A stretch of DNA of 64,000 nt from Sipunculus nudus (GCA_026874595.1 JAPPUL010000068.1:325001-389000); one strand, 5' to 3'. Counted from the first letter of the stretch, positions 52,471 through 62,092 are shown. Translations and numbers: made by a program. The notes: generated from the sequence alone by a model not told the origin.

Positions 52471-52959
52471 TTAAGATAATTCAAACTTTAGTCTATCTTC
52501 TATATCTACTATATCTACTATTTTTACCCCAAAATTACCATCTATTGCAACTATTTCTCCATACGCTATTAATCTATTATTTACCATTATATCTACATAT
52601 TCTCCATTAAGCTTATCAAGTTCAACTATTGCACCAGAGGAAAGCTCAAGTACCTCATCCACTAACATCTTTGTTCGCCCTATCTCAACCGATAAATTCA
52701 TCTTGACATCTAGCAATAACGCCATGTTCTCTATACTCTCTATATCCAACACGCTCCCCTTTGATTCCCCCTTAACCACTACCCCTCCATCATCCCCTCC
52801 ACTTGCAGTTGATACCTCCCCTGCCCCCTCCTCAACCTTTAACACCTCCCCCTCTTTACCCCCTTCAGTCGATTTCGATTTGCCTTCTTCAAGCTCTATC
52901 TCGCTTAACAGTGAATCCAAATCTTCTTGACTTAATGAACCCTCTATACTATCTGACAT
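52471..52959 (-). CDS. fliN: Flagellar motor switch protein FliN/FliY
   Basis: 162-aa protein: an N-terminal SLSQEDLDSLLSEIE helix (about 7-21), as in spirochaete FliN/FliY and FliM N termini (the CheY-binding or export type), a Ser/Glu/Gly-rich low-complexity linker (about 25-75), and a C-terminal SpoA domain (about 83-160) with LLDVKMNLSVEIGRT and VDIMVNNRLIAYGEIV. It forms the C-ring that sets rotation direction. No other flagellar gene is in the window, so fliN stands apart from its usual operon. It implies a motile organism. Confidence 0.88.
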   Translation of the reverse strand: MSDSIEGSLSQEDLDSLLSEIELEEGKSKSTEGGKEGEVLKVEEGAGEVSTASGGDDGGVVVKGESKGSVLDIESIENMALLLDVKMNLSVEIGRTKMLVDEVLELSSGAIVELDKLNGEYVDIMVNNRLIAYGEIVAIDGNFGVKIVDIVDIEDRLKFELS

Positions 52960-53276
52960 TTAACTCCACCTCGTTTTATTGCTTTTTTGCTTTACTAGCC
53001 CATACTTAAGCTATACTTAATTTAGCATCGCTTTTAAAGCCTTATCATCGTAACATTATTCCGTATTCTAAATTATTTATTAATTGCATATTTGCTTTAT
53101 TTTAACTTTAGGTTTTCTTCTTAATTTTTTTTATCCTTTTTTTAAAACCATTATTACATTCTTTTTACTATATTTTCATATTTAAAATATAATAAGTCGA
53201 CAATCCTTGCATATATTTATTTCTACCGCCTATTATAGTAGATAGCTATGTTATTAACAAGTTTACAGGGTTTTAT
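52960..53276. other. 317-base divergent intergenic region (fliN / unknown gene)
   Basis: Very A+T-rich. TTGCAT (53207-53212) and TATTAT (53231-53236) with 18-base spacing form a fair sigma-70-like promoter for the plus-strand gene at 53277. An inverted repeat TATATTTT-N7-AAAATATA (53169-53191) lies upstream and could be a protein site or nothing. No RNA gene or extra ORF is visible. Confidence 0.45.
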
Positions 53277-53657
53277 ATGATCTTCCAAATTTATACCGTT
53301 GATAAAAACATTCCTAAACATAAATTCTCCATAAAGGAAATTAAACTAAGAGATACTTTACTTGTAATCTTAAACCCTTTTCCTATTCATCGCCTCCGCA
53401 TTAGAAAAGATTATTCTATCAACAGAAACGAAATTAGTATAGATATTGAACTCGATTCTATTATAACTTCTGAGGTTATTTATAATAAAATTGCCTATAG
53501 AATATTCAAAATTATGCAGCTTGACCTTGTTAGCTTACATAATAATTCATCCAAGACTAACTTCCCTTACTTCTTCTATGGCGAGAAAGATATGCTCGGT
53601 TACAATTGTAGCATTTTTCTTGACGTCCCAAAAAAGGCTTATATTCATAACCCTTAA
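53277..53657 (+). CDS. Hypothetical protein
   Basis: 126-aa protein that I do not recognise. No signal peptide, membrane helix or metal motif. It is basic in the middle (PIHRLRIRKDYSINRNE) and its strand-like alternation (LLVILNPF, ISIDIELDSIITSE) suggests a small alpha/beta or beta fold. The promoter-like elements upstream and a clean reading frame argue that it is real. It is convergent with the penicillin-binding protein gene, 2 bases apart. There is no clear ribosome site (GTTTTATATG precedes the ATG). Confidence 0.5.
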   Translation: MIFQIYTVDKNIPKHKFSIKEIKLRDTLLVILNPFPIHRLRIRKDYSINRNEISIDIELDSIITSEVIYNKIAYRIFKIMQLDLVSLHNNSSKTNFPYFFYGEKDMLGYNCSIFLDVPKKAYIHNP

Positions 53658-53659
53658 AC

Positions 53660-55294
53660 TCAATTTGAAACTATAAGACCTTTGTCAAGTAGATTGTTCG
53701 TTAGATCTTTAAACACTGGGGCTGCAACTCCAGCTGCTGACTTTGGCCCTTTTTGAGGATTTCGCATAAACACAAGCACTGTTAGTATCTTTTCATTATA
53801 CGGTACAAAGCCGATAAATGATGTGTTTACTTTGTCCTTAGAAAAGGACTTTTCCTCTATATTATATATATTGCTTGTACTCGTTTTGCCCGCAAGGTCA
53901 AGACCCTTTATCATTGCGTTATGTCCTGTTCCTCCTTCTTCTAATACTCCTCTTAGCAGAGTATATATCCTATCTGACGTCTTTTTAGATAATATCCGAA
54001 CACCCGTATCTTCACTCTCATTTAATTTAAGCTCTTCTCCTCTGCCATTTGTTATACGCTTTACTATTTTAGGCTTATACAATAAACCGCCATTTGCAAA
54101 AACTCCTGCCTTGCTTGTAAGCTGGATTAACGTAACCCCCAATTCATAACCTATTGACAACATCGACTTCGATAACTTATTTATATCTTTTAGCCTCGGT
54201 ATGCGTCCTACTATCTCTCCCGGTAAGTCTATCCCTGTCTTTTTGCCAAAGCCATACTTCTTCAGATATTTATAAAACTTTAACTTATCAAGCAAAAAAG
54301 ACGCCTTCACTATGCCTACATTACATGATTTCCTTATTACATCTCCCAAGCTTATCCTTCCATGCTCCTTATGGCACCTTATAAGTCGGCCGCGTACCTT
54401 TATACTCCCAGGACAATAAAAATACTTATCTTCGCTAAGTAAGCCCTCTTCAAATAACATCCCTGCTGTGAATACTTTCATTATTGAACCCGGGGAGTAG
54501 TAACTTGATATCCCTTTGTTTAAGAACAGCCCCTTAGCATATTTACTGTACTTGTTATTATTATATCCTGGATAGTTTGCAAACGCTCTTATCTGTCCAC
54601 TACCGCTTTCCATGATTATTATACTTCCTTCCTCTGCTCCATACTTTAATATGTTACTACGTAGCACCGACTCAGATACCTTTTGTATGTCATAATCTAT
54701 TGTTAGATATATATTATTCCCTTTCTTTAGAAAATCTCTAAAAACATCACCTCCTCCCATATCTCCTGCACTAAGCTCCTTTTCGTAGGAATACTCTATC
54801 CCCTCTATCCCTTCGTTATCTATATTTGTAAAGCCAAGTATATGCGACAATAAACCCTCCTGAGGATACACTCGATTATACTCTTCCCTTACATATATCC
54901 CTTGCATGTTTAAATTCCTTATCTCAGTTGCTTGCTCTCCTTTTATCCTCCGTTTTAACCAATTAAAACTCTTGTTTAAATTAAACTTCTCTATTAGTCG
55001 CTTCTCTTTTATACCAAGCAGCTTTGCAAGCTTTCCTAGTTTCTCTTTAAGCTCTTTTTCATCAAAATCTTTTGGATTTGCAAATATTGAATAACTTAAC
55101 TCATTTGTTGCAAGCACTCGCCCCCGCAGGTCGTATATATCCCCTCTTAGATTAGTTAATCCATTATTGACTAGTCCTTTCGGCTCTTTACTCCCTGATA
55201 GTGCAATGTATATAAAACGTACACTAACCACCATGAAAAGTAGCACCATAATAAGTAGTATAAATATATATCTAGATTTGTTTGGTAGCACCAT
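53660..55294 (-). CDS. Class B penicillin-binding protein (FtsI/PBP2-type transpeptidase)
   Basis: 544-aa membrane-anchored peptidoglycan transpeptidase: one N-terminal helix (about 9-31), a PBP dimerisation domain (about 45-200), then the transpeptidase with SxxK as S270-I-M-K273, SCN (323-325) and KTST (470-473). The layout fits the FtsI/SpoVD division group, but it has no PASTA domains. It is not in a dcw cluster here (no mraZ/mraW/murE next to it), so whether it serves division or elongation is open. It is divergent from yqeK. Confidence 0.9.
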   Translation of the reverse strand: MVLPNKSRYIFILLIMVLLFMVVSVRFIYIALSGSKEPKGLVNNGLTNLRGDIYDLRGRVLATNELSYSIFANPKDFDEKELKEKLGKLAKLLGIKEKRLIEKFNLNKSFNWLKRRIKGEQATEIRNLNMQGIYVREEYNRVYPQEGLLSHILGFTNIDNEGIEGIEYSYEKELSAGDMGGGDVFRDFLKKGNNIYLTIDYDIQKVSESVLRSNILKYGAEEGSIIIMESGSGQIRAFANYPGYNNNKYSKYAKGLFLNKGISSYYSPGSIMKVFTAGMLFEEGLLSEDKYFYCPGSIKVRGRLIRCHKEHGRISLGDVIRKSCNVGIVKASFLLDKLKFYKYLKKYGFGKKTGIDLPGEIVGRIPRLKDINKLSKSMLSIGYELGVTLIQLTSKAGVFANGGLLYKPKIVKRITNGRGEELKLNESEDTGVRILSKKTSDRIYTLLRGVLEEGGTGHNAMIKGLDLAGKTSTSNIYNIEEKSFSKDKVNTSFIGFVPYNEKILTVLVFMRNPQKGPKSAAGVAAPVFKDLTNNLLDKGLIVSN

Positions 55295-55365
55295 GTCTTA
55301 AAATAATCCTATTATTCTTTCTTATGACGGTTTTTTATTTATTTTATATTAATAATTATTTACTA

Positions 55366-55410
55366 TCTAAGATTAATAACTCTAAGATTAATAACTCTAA
55401 GACTAATAAC
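55366..55410. repeat. 15-bp tandem repeat x3 between the PBP and yqeK genes
   Basis: TCTAAGATTAATAAC occurs three times in tandem (the third with one mismatch) in the 154-base divergent promoter region. A change in copy number would alter promoter spacing for both genes. Confidence 0.9.
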
Positions 55411-55448
55411 TTAATATTCACATTCTTGGAATAGCTCTTACAAGCATT

Positions 55449-56024
55449 ATGGATAGGGAACATATTTTAATTGACAAAATTAAAGCATACATTAAAAAGC
55501 ATCTTGAATATAGTAGATATTTACACTCTATTGAAGTTGCAAGGACTGCTTGCAAGATTGGTCTTGCTCATAACCTAGATATTAATACGCTCCATATTGC
55601 GGCGCTCCTTCATGATTGTGCAAAACACCTTCCCTTAGAGCAGCTTAAAGAATATTGTATAAAACATAATCACAAGCCCTCCTCCCTTGAGGCAAGTTCT
55701 CATGCTTTTTTACATGCAAAGGTTTCTGCCATAATTGCAACTAATATTTTCAACATTAAAGATCACAACATTATTAATGCTATCAAAAGTCATACTCTTG
55801 GCAGGGTCAATATGTCTATTTATGAAGAAGTTATTTTTGTTGCTGACTTTTGTGAGCCAACTAGAAATATTGTTCAAGCTCAAAATATTATTACACTTGC
55901 TCTTTCTAACATTAAAAAAGCCGTCTTTGCTGTCATTTCAAATAAATTACAATTCCTTATAAATAAAGGCCTTTTTATTCATCCGCAAAGCATTGACGTA
56001 TACAACAAATATCATATATACTAA
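55449..56024 (+). CDS. yqeK: YqeK-family HD-domain hydrolase
   Basis: 191-aa HD-domain protein; YqeK members hydrolyse diadenosine tetraphosphate symmetrically to ADP. The metal site shows His26 (YLHSIEVART), His55-Asp56 (AALLHDCAKHLP) and later histidines in SSHAFLHAKVSA and KSHTLG. The usual neighbour nadD is missing. It is convergent with nrdJ (20 bases apart) and divergent from the PBP gene. Its coding strand is pyrimidine-rich, unlike most plus-strand genes at 29-43 kb. Confidence 0.88.
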   Translation: MDREHILIDKIKAYIKKHLEYSRYLHSIEVARTACKIGLAHNLDINTLHIAALLHDCAKHLPLEQLKEYCIKHNHKPSSLEASSHAFLHAKVSAIIATNIFNIKDHNIINAIKSHTLGRVNMSIYEEVIFVADFCEPTRNIVQAQNIITLALSNIKKAVFAVISNKLQFLINKGLFIHPQSIDVYNKYHIY

Positions 56025-56044
56025 CTTCTTATGTCTACGAATAT

Positions 56045-58807
56045 CTAAGAACACCCGCTTGTTGAACCGCAATTTAAACATCTATAACAACTTCCGTTTC
56101 TTATCATTATAGAACCGCATATCGCACAAGGATTTGCATCTTTTGAATATTTAAACAAAGCCTCTTCCTTATCTTTACTACTATATACATCATATCCGTC
56201 TGCCGTTTTAAGCTCTACATCATCCTCCAACTCTGCCACAACAGGATTTTTATTTAGAAACTTTATAGAAAGCCATCTAAATATATAATCCATTATAGAC
56301 TTTGCTATAGGTATTGCTTTATTTGATGTGTAGCCTGATGGCTCAAAGCGAGTGTGCACAAACTTATCTACTAGTATCTCAAGCGGTACTCCATATTGCA
56401 GGGCAAGCGAAACAGACGTTGCAAACGAATCCATAAGCCCAGATACTACAGAACCCTCCTTTGCCATTACAATAAATAGCTCGCCAAGTGTTCCATCCTT
56501 ATACATCCCTGCTGTTACATATCCATCATGCCCTCCTACACTAAACTTATGAGTAATAGCTTCGCGCTCCTCAGGCAGTATTCGTCTTTTTATCGTTTGA
56601 GACGTTTTCTCTTTAGTTTTATCTTCCTTTGTTGTAGACAGGGGCTGCACTAACTTTGAACCGTCTCTATATATTGCTATAGATTTAAGTCCTCGTTTCC
56701 AAGCTTCAATAAGAGCATAGTATATATCTTCTTTTGTTGCACTGCTATCCATGTTTATAGTCTTTGATATTGCTCCTGACAGAAAAGGCTGTATCGTCTC
56801 CATCATTTTTATATGGCCCATATAGCTAATATTACGTGTCCCATTAGTCGGTTTAAATGCACAGTCAAAAATACTAAGATGCTCTTTTTTAAGTTCCGGA
56901 CAGCCTTCTATCGTATCATTAGAATCTATATATTTTATAATACTATTTATTTCCTCTTGTTTGTAATTAAAATTCTCCAAAGCCATTGCTATTGTTTGAT
57001 TTACAATCTTTAAAAGCCCGCCCCCTACAAGCTTTTTATACTTAACCAGTGCAATGTCAGGCTCAATTCCCGTAGTATCACAATCCATCATAAAAGCAAT
57101 AGTACCAGTTGGTGCTAGAACTGTCGTTTGAGAGTTCCTATAACCATACTCTTTGCCAAGATTATAAGCATCGTCCCATAAAGTATTTGCTATATCAAAG
57201 AGTATCTTTGCCTCCGTTTTATCTTTGTCTCGCTCCAATTTCTCAACAGAGTCCATAAGTTTCAAAGATGCTTTCCTATGCATATCTACTACATTAAGCA
57301 TTGGCTTCGAATTAATTTTATAATGTTTGAAAGGGCCCTGCACACTTGCTATTACTGAAGACATTTTATAGGCTGCCCCGCACATTATAGAAGTAATTAG
57401 TGCTGCATAATTTCTCCCCTCAACACTATCATAAGGATAGCCTTTCGACATAAGAAGTGCTCCAAGATTTGCATAACCAAGACCAAGTGGTCTATAGTCA
57501 AGACTATTTTGAGTAATCTTTTGTCCTGGATACGTCGCATGCGATACAAGTATTTCTTGTGCAATAATCATTATAGAAACGGCATAGCTAAAACCAGCAA
57601 AATCAAAAGTATCTTTTTCAGTAGAACCTTTTTCCTTTTTAGTTCTAAACTTCATAAGGTTTAATGAAGCCAAGTTACAGGCTGAATCATCCAAAAACAT
57701 ATATTCAGAACAAGGATTACTAGAATTAATTTTACCTGAGTTTGGACAAGTATGCCATTTATTAATCGTAGTATCAAACTGCAAACCAGGATCACCGCAA
57801 ACATAAGTTGCCCCCGCAATATCCATAAGCAACTCTTTTGCCTTAAAAGACGAAACGAATTCTTTAGAGACAACTGCTTTAGTTTTCCATTCTTTATTAT
57901 TAATTGCACTTTCCATAAACTGATCATCTACACGTACGCTGTGATTAGCGTTTTGAAATGCGATAGAGTTATAGGCCTCTCCATTAAATGATCCATCATA
58001 GCCAGCGTTAATTAGTGCATGTGCTTTCTTCTCTTCCAGAGCCTTACAATTTATGAACTCTTTTATATCTGGATGATCTGCATTAAGTATTACCATCTTT
58101 GCAGCCCGACGAGTTTTACCACCAGACTTTATTACTCCCGCAAAAGCATCATAACCTTTCATAAAAGATACCGGACCCGATGCAGTCCCACCTCCACTAA
58201 GACCTTCTGATGAGGACCTTATCGTAGACAAGTTAGTTCCCGTGCCTGAACCCCATTTAAAAAGCATTCCTTCTGTTTTTGCAAGGTCTAATATCGAAGA
58301 CATCGTGTCTTCTACTGAGTTTATGAAACATGCTGAAAACTGGTTCGTACTACTTTCAACCCCACAATTAAACCAAACAGGGCTATTGAATGAAGCCTTT
58401 TGATTTAGCAATAAATCGCTAAGCTCTCGGTAAAAGACAGTATAAGAGTTTTCATCGCAAAAATAACCCGCCTCCATACCCCAATCAGCTATTGTTCTTG
58501 CAACACGCTCAATCATAACTTTAACGCTAGTCTCGCGCTCTTTAGAGCCAACAGGCCCTCCAGTAAAATATTTAGAAGCTACTACATTTGTTGCAATCTG
58601 TGACCACGCCTTAGGAAACTCAACGCTATTGGCCTCAAAAATGATTTCATTATTTTCGTTAGTAATAGATGCATTCCTAAGCTCCCATTCAACTTGATCA
58701 TAAGGATGTCCGTCATAGTCACTAAACATAGGCTTAATAGCAAGCCCAGCGCCCTTTAGTTCTATCATGCTGTTTATTGTATTCTTTTTAACCTTAGATT
58801 GATCCAC
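56045..58807 (-). CDS. nrdJ: Adenosylcobalamin-dependent (class II) ribonucleotide reductase NrdJ
   Basis: 920-aa enzyme that reduces ribonucleotides to deoxyribonucleotides using vitamin B12, independent of oxygen. Family motifs: FNSPVWFNCGVES, SSNPCSEYMFLDDSACNLASLNL (the active-site cysteine region), APTGTIAFMMDCDTTGIEP, and a C-terminal vitamin-B12-RNR zinc finger with CAICG and CYRCLNCGSTSGC. An N-terminal TSCPAD-like and a C-terminal GYDVYSSKDKEEAL segment complete the long form. Ribosome site AAGGAGG lies 5-8 bases before the ATG-like start region. I looked for a cobalamin riboswitch and did not find its conserved core. Confidence 0.95.
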   Translation of the reverse strand: MDQSKVKKNTINSMIELKGAGLAIKPMFSDYDGHPYDQVEWELRNASITNENNEIIFEANSVEFPKAWSQIATNVVASKYFTGGPVGSKERETSVKVMIERVARTIADWGMEAGYFCDENSYTVFYRELSDLLLNQKASFNSPVWFNCGVESSTNQFSACFINSVEDTMSSILDLAKTEGMLFKWGSGTGTNLSTIRSSSEGLSGGGTASGPVSFMKGYDAFAGVIKSGGKTRRAAKMVILNADHPDIKEFINCKALEEKKAHALINAGYDGSFNGEAYNSIAFQNANHSVRVDDQFMESAINNKEWKTKAVVSKEFVSSFKAKELLMDIAGATYVCGDPGLQFDTTINKWHTCPNSGKINSSNPCSEYMFLDDSACNLASLNLMKFRTKKEKGSTEKDTFDFAGFSYAVSIMIIAQEILVSHATYPGQKITQNSLDYRPLGLGYANLGALLMSKGYPYDSVEGRNYAALITSIMCGAAYKMSSVIASVQGPFKHYKINSKPMLNVVDMHRKASLKLMDSVEKLERDKDKTEAKILFDIANTLWDDAYNLGKEYGYRNSQTTVLAPTGTIAFMMDCDTTGIEPDIALVKYKKLVGGGLLKIVNQTIAMALENFNYKQEEINSIIKYIDSNDTIEGCPELKKEHLSIFDCAFKPTNGTRNISYMGHIKMMETIQPFLSGAISKTINMDSSATKEDIYYALIEAWKRGLKSIAIYRDGSKLVQPLSTTKEDKTKEKTSQTIKRRILPEEREAITHKFSVGGHDGYVTAGMYKDGTLGELFIVMAKEGSVVSGLMDSFATSVSLALQYGVPLEILVDKFVHTRFEPSGYTSNKAIPIAKSIMDYIFRWLSIKFLNKNPVVAELEDDVELKTADGYDVYSSKDKEEALFKYSKDANPCAICGSIMIRNGSCYRCLNCGSTSGCS

Positions 58808-59276
58808 GTAACCTCCTTATTATTGCAAGCATACTATTTATTATATTATTATATTCTTTTATATTCTTTTTAACCTTAGATAATTTAGCGTGATACTAAT
58901 AGCTCTAAATCATATTACATATTATAATAATAAAAAGATAATATGTATTTTTGTACACCTATTTGTAAGAAAAAGTTTTACTTATCATAGACCTATACAA
59001 GAGCTTTTAGTTGCTATAAAGGGATAGCTTTAGTTTTCTGGATATAAAAAAATAAAAGCCTAAAAATAAGCATACCTACCGGCTGCAAAAACCCAAAAAA
59101 TAGGCTCTCAAGTATAAATATAATTTTATAATTATTCAACTATATTTATTTTCAAACATACATTTATAGCAAACTAGTGAATTACAAAAATATACATTTT
59201 TACTAAACCGAAAATGAGTATATTTACATACTGCTAAAACCGAAAGAAAGGAGATTAAAAAAATAATAATAAGGTT
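58808..59276. other. 469-base divergent gap between nrdJ and the ilvE-like gene
   Basis: No gene is seen. Two related elements, CTAAACCGAAA (59203-59213) and CTAAAACCGAAA (59234-59245), lie 31 bases apart in front of the aminotransferase gene, about three helical turns, as an operator pair would. On the minus strand a large hairpin with a T-run sits at 59046-59106 (separate entry). The area near nrdJ repeats TTATATTCTTTT twice and is A+T-rich. Confidence 0.45.
59046..59106 (-). ncRNA. Candidate structured leader or small RNA with terminator-like end
   Basis: Read on the minus strand: AGCCTA, about 38 bases containing GCAGCCGGTAGGTATGC, then TAGGCT followed by TTTATTTTTTT. AGCCTA/TAGGCT can close a long stem, while GGCT within the loop can compete for the same partner. 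A hairpin plus U-run with no gene just upstream on this strand suggests an attenuator in a long nrdJ leader or a short RNA. I match it to no known riboswitch class. Confidence 0.3.
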
Positions 59277-60209
59277 ATGGATAAAACAAAGGCACGATAC
59301 GCATACTTTAAAGATAAAATAGTACGAGTTGAAGAAGCGAATATAAACATCCAAACTCATGCACTACAATACGGAACAGCATGTTTTGGCGGCATTCGTG
59401 GTTATTGGGATGACTTAACAAATAGCATGTATGTATTCAGGCTCGAAGACCATTACAGAAGGCTTTTGGAATCCTCAAAAATACTATTAATGCGCTCAAA
59501 GTATAGTATTTTAGAGCTTATGGAGATAACGCTAAAGCTAGTAAACAAGAACGCAGACAAAAATGGAATATATATAAGACCCTTTTTATATAAAAGTGAC
59601 TTATCGTTATCCCCGAGACTACACAACGTAAAAAATAGCCTTGCAATATATATAATCCCACTTGAAAATTATCTTGACATAGAATTTGGATTAAAATGTC
59701 GCATATCAAGCTGGAGGCGTATAACAGATAATATGATTCCGACAAAAGCAAAGGCTTCAGGCGTATATATAAACTCAGCACTCGCCAAATCGGAGGCGAT
59801 GCTTGATAATTATGATGAGGCAATATTCTTAGACCATATGGGGTACGTATCAGAAGGCTCAGCGGCAAACATATTCATAGTAAAGAAAGACAAACTAATA
59901 ACGCCACCATTATCAGCGTCAATACTTGCAGGAATAACAAGAAATACAATAATAGAACTTGCTCGTGAAGAACTAAAATTAGAAGTTATTGAGAGGAATA
60001 TAGAACGTTCTGAGCTATATATCGCCGATGAAGTCTTCTTTTGTGGAACGGGTGTTCAAGTTGCCTGGATAAAGGAGATAGACAGAAGGATAATAGGTAA
60101 TGGACAGATAGGCAAACTAACAAAACAAATTCAAAGAATCTATTTTCAAGTGGTAAAAGGACGTCTTGAAAAGTATAGCAAATGGCTTACCAAAGTAGAA
60201 CCAAAGTAA
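59277..60209 (+). CDS. ilvE: Branched-chain-amino-acid aminotransferase (class IV PLP enzyme)
   Basis: 310-aa fold-type IV aminotransferase. The N-terminal HALQYGTACFGGIRGYWDD block is typical of IlvE. The PLP lysine is in KAKASGVYIN (Lys159). The FLDHMGYVSEGSAANIFIVK block (about 185-205), the SILAGITRNTIIELA phosphate-binding segment, and DEVFFCGTGVQVAWI (about 252-266) follow. It converts 2-oxoacids to Leu/Ile/Val. D-amino-acid aminotransferase and aminodeoxychorismate lyase are related, but GGIRGYW and SEGSAANIF favour IlvE. It is a single gene with a good ribosome site (AAAGGAG). Confidence 0.88.
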   Translation: MDKTKARYAYFKDKIVRVEEANINIQTHALQYGTACFGGIRGYWDDLTNSMYVFRLEDHYRRLLESSKILLMRSKYSILELMEITLKLVNKNADKNGIYIRPFLYKSDLSLSPRLHNVKNSLAIYIIPLENYLDIEFGLKCRISSWRRITDNMIPTKAKASGVYINSALAKSEAMLDNYDEAIFLDHMGYVSEGSAANIFIVKKDKLITPPLSASILAGITRNTIIELAREELKLEVIERNIERSELYIADEVFFCGTGVQVAWIKEIDRRIIGNGQIGKLTKQIQRIYFQVVKGRLEKYSKWLTKVEPK

Positions 60210-60253
60210 AACTAAAGTATAACCACATGAAAATATAATTTATTTCCAAAAAC

Positions 60254-62092
60254 TTATTTCCAAAAAAAGAAGATAAGAGCCATAATTAAAGTTGGGATAA
60301 TAGCATATATAAAAAGACTTAAAGGAGATATGCCACCATCAAAATATTTCTTTAAAATAGACTGTCCTGCAGGGTTTGGTGCATTTGCAATAACCGTAAG
60401 TCCTCCACCAGTAACAGCTCCAGATACAACAGCATATTTTAAAGCATCACTAAAATTGGGCACAAGTGTACTAAGATACGTTACAGCCGCATTATCATTA
60501 AACGCTGTCAAAACTATAGCTCCTATCATAAGCGGCAACTCTGTTAAATTACTCAAAACAGGCTCAATCCACCACCCTTGTAATCCCCCATGAATAACAA
60601 GTCCTGCAAGAAAAAATCCAACCAAAAGAGACGGCCTAAGATCCATTCTATTCTGATACTTCGACGTTACATCTGCAAAACCAAGAAAAAATAAAAAGCC
60701 ACCTACAAACAAAACCGGATAATGCACATTAACAACAGTCCAAACTAAAAAACCTATGTGGATAATCATAATCCAAACAGGTACTTTATCACGACGTCTG
60801 TCCCAATTCGGGTCTGGATAAAAAGGCCGCTCTTCTTTAGGCAGCAATCCTGGCAATGTCTTTTTTATCTCATTCTCCTTAACCTCTTCAAACATATTGT
60901 CAAACGACTTCATAACAAGACCTTTATCAACATCCTCATCCTTTATATGCCACCTCAATCTATCCGCTAAAGCATGTTTTATCGCTGCTGCTTTTTTCTC
61001 AAAGCGATTTTTAAAGTCAAGCTCTGACGACTCGCGATACTCAATCTCATCGAATTTCTCCTCAAGACGCTTTCTCTTTATAAACCGTTCTTCAAGTGTC
61101 TTTTGGATAGATATCATTCTATACTTCTCCTGCAAAACTTTAAACTCCTCTCTGAATATTAGCCAATAGATAATGTTAGATATCAAAATACCAAAAAACG
61201 CCTTGATTCCAAAGCTCATAAACATAAACGTTAAACCCCAATCCCACGGCCCTGCTACCATAAGCACAGGGGGTGCTGCAAAATGAGTGAATGTCCCTCC
61301 TACCGATATGTTTACAAAAAGTAAAGCCAGTGTACTATATTTCAATTTTGTGCTTGGGTTAAGCTCATAAAATTTATCCGCTAATATTAATGCTGATATT
61401 GTCATTGCGGCTGGCTCTGTTATAAATGAACCCAGAATTGGCCCTACTGTTAGTATTGTAAACCACCATACCGCAAGGTCTCCCTTATACAAATGAGCCA
61501 CCTTCGACATCAAAAGGCGCGACAACACTAAGATCGGGCGGGTTGCCGCCAAAGTCATTATAACCACCACAAACATCGGCTCTGTATAATTTACCTTATA
61601 CGATACATATTGTACTGCTATGCTTAAGTCTTTAAAGTAAAATAGCATCGCAAGTAGCAATACCGCTACCCATAACCCAAATACTACCTCAACCTCTCCC
61701 ATGAAATGTAGATAGCCTGCAAGAAAACGTCTTGCATCTTTGCCTTTCTTTATCCCTTTTTCTTTTCTTTCCTTATAGCTTTTCTCTACTTTATGAGCCA
61801 ACTTAAGAATTGCACTACTACGGAATGTATGCATTATCGCACATAAGAAAATTAGACTCGCTATCAAATTAAATGGCTCTACTTCTATACGATGTTTTAG
61901 TACCTCCATTATACTAGTAAGATGTCTATCTTCATAACTATCAAGTGCCCTTGGGAAATTTATTCCCTTACCCTCACCGCCTAAATTACCACCACCTGCT
62001 GCATACCCAAACTCACTCACTGCAAAATACATAACCACTAGGAAAAATAAAAGTCCTATCCAAAACCATTTATATCGTATTTGAAGACCCAT
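60254..62092 (-). CDS. Putative Na+/H+ antiporter (PF07399 type)
   Basis: 612-aa membrane protein with about 11-12 helices, similar to the putative Na+/H+ antiporter family seen in Chlamydiae and Leptospira. Conserved features visible are TEPAAMTISALILADKFYELNPS and GGTFTHFAAPPVLMVAGPW (about 228-285), with the repeat-related TAFNDNAAVTYLSTLVPN and GGLTVIANAPNPAGQ near the C terminus (about 540-590); these are the likely ion-site helices. A large charged cytoplasmic loop (about 325-430) separates the halves. The ion specificity is a family guess. It lies between the convergent ilvE gene (44 bases) and the divergent amrB. Confidence 0.85.
   Translation of the reverse strand: MGLQIRYKWFWIGLLFFLVVMYFAVSEFGYAAGGGNLGGEGKGINFPRALDSYEDRHLTSIMEVLKHRIEVEPFNLIASLIFLCAIMHTFRSSAILKLAHKVEKSYKERKEKGIKKGKDARRFLAGYLHFMGEVEVVFGLWVAVLLLAMLFYFKDLSIAVQYVSYKVNYTEPMFVVVIMTLAATRPILVLSRLLMSKVAHLYKGDLAVWWFTILTVGPILGSFITEPAAMTISALILADKFYELNPSTKLKYSTLALLFVNISVGGTFTHFAAPPVLMVAGPWDWGLTFMFMSFGIKAFFGILISNIIYWLIFREEFKVLQEKYRMISIQKTLEERFIKRKRLEEKFDEIEYRESSELDFKNRFEKKAAAIKHALADRLRWHIKDEDVDKGLVMKSFDNMFEEVKENEIKKTLPGLLPKEERPFYPDPNWDRRRDKVPVWIMIIHIGFLVWTVVNVHYPVLFVGGFLFFLGFADVTSKYQNRMDLRPSLLVGFFLAGLVIHGGLQGWWIEPVLSNLTELPLMIGAIVLTAFNDNAAVTYLSTLVPNFSDALKYAVVSGAVTGGGLTVIANAPNPAGQSILKKYFDGGISPLSLFIYAIIPTLIMALIFFFWK

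Noticed and set aside
58808-59276. Cobalamin riboswitch upstream of nrdJ
   Set aside because: The conserved core (GCCACTG-type box) is not present on the minus strand in this gap; only an unclassified hairpin is seen.
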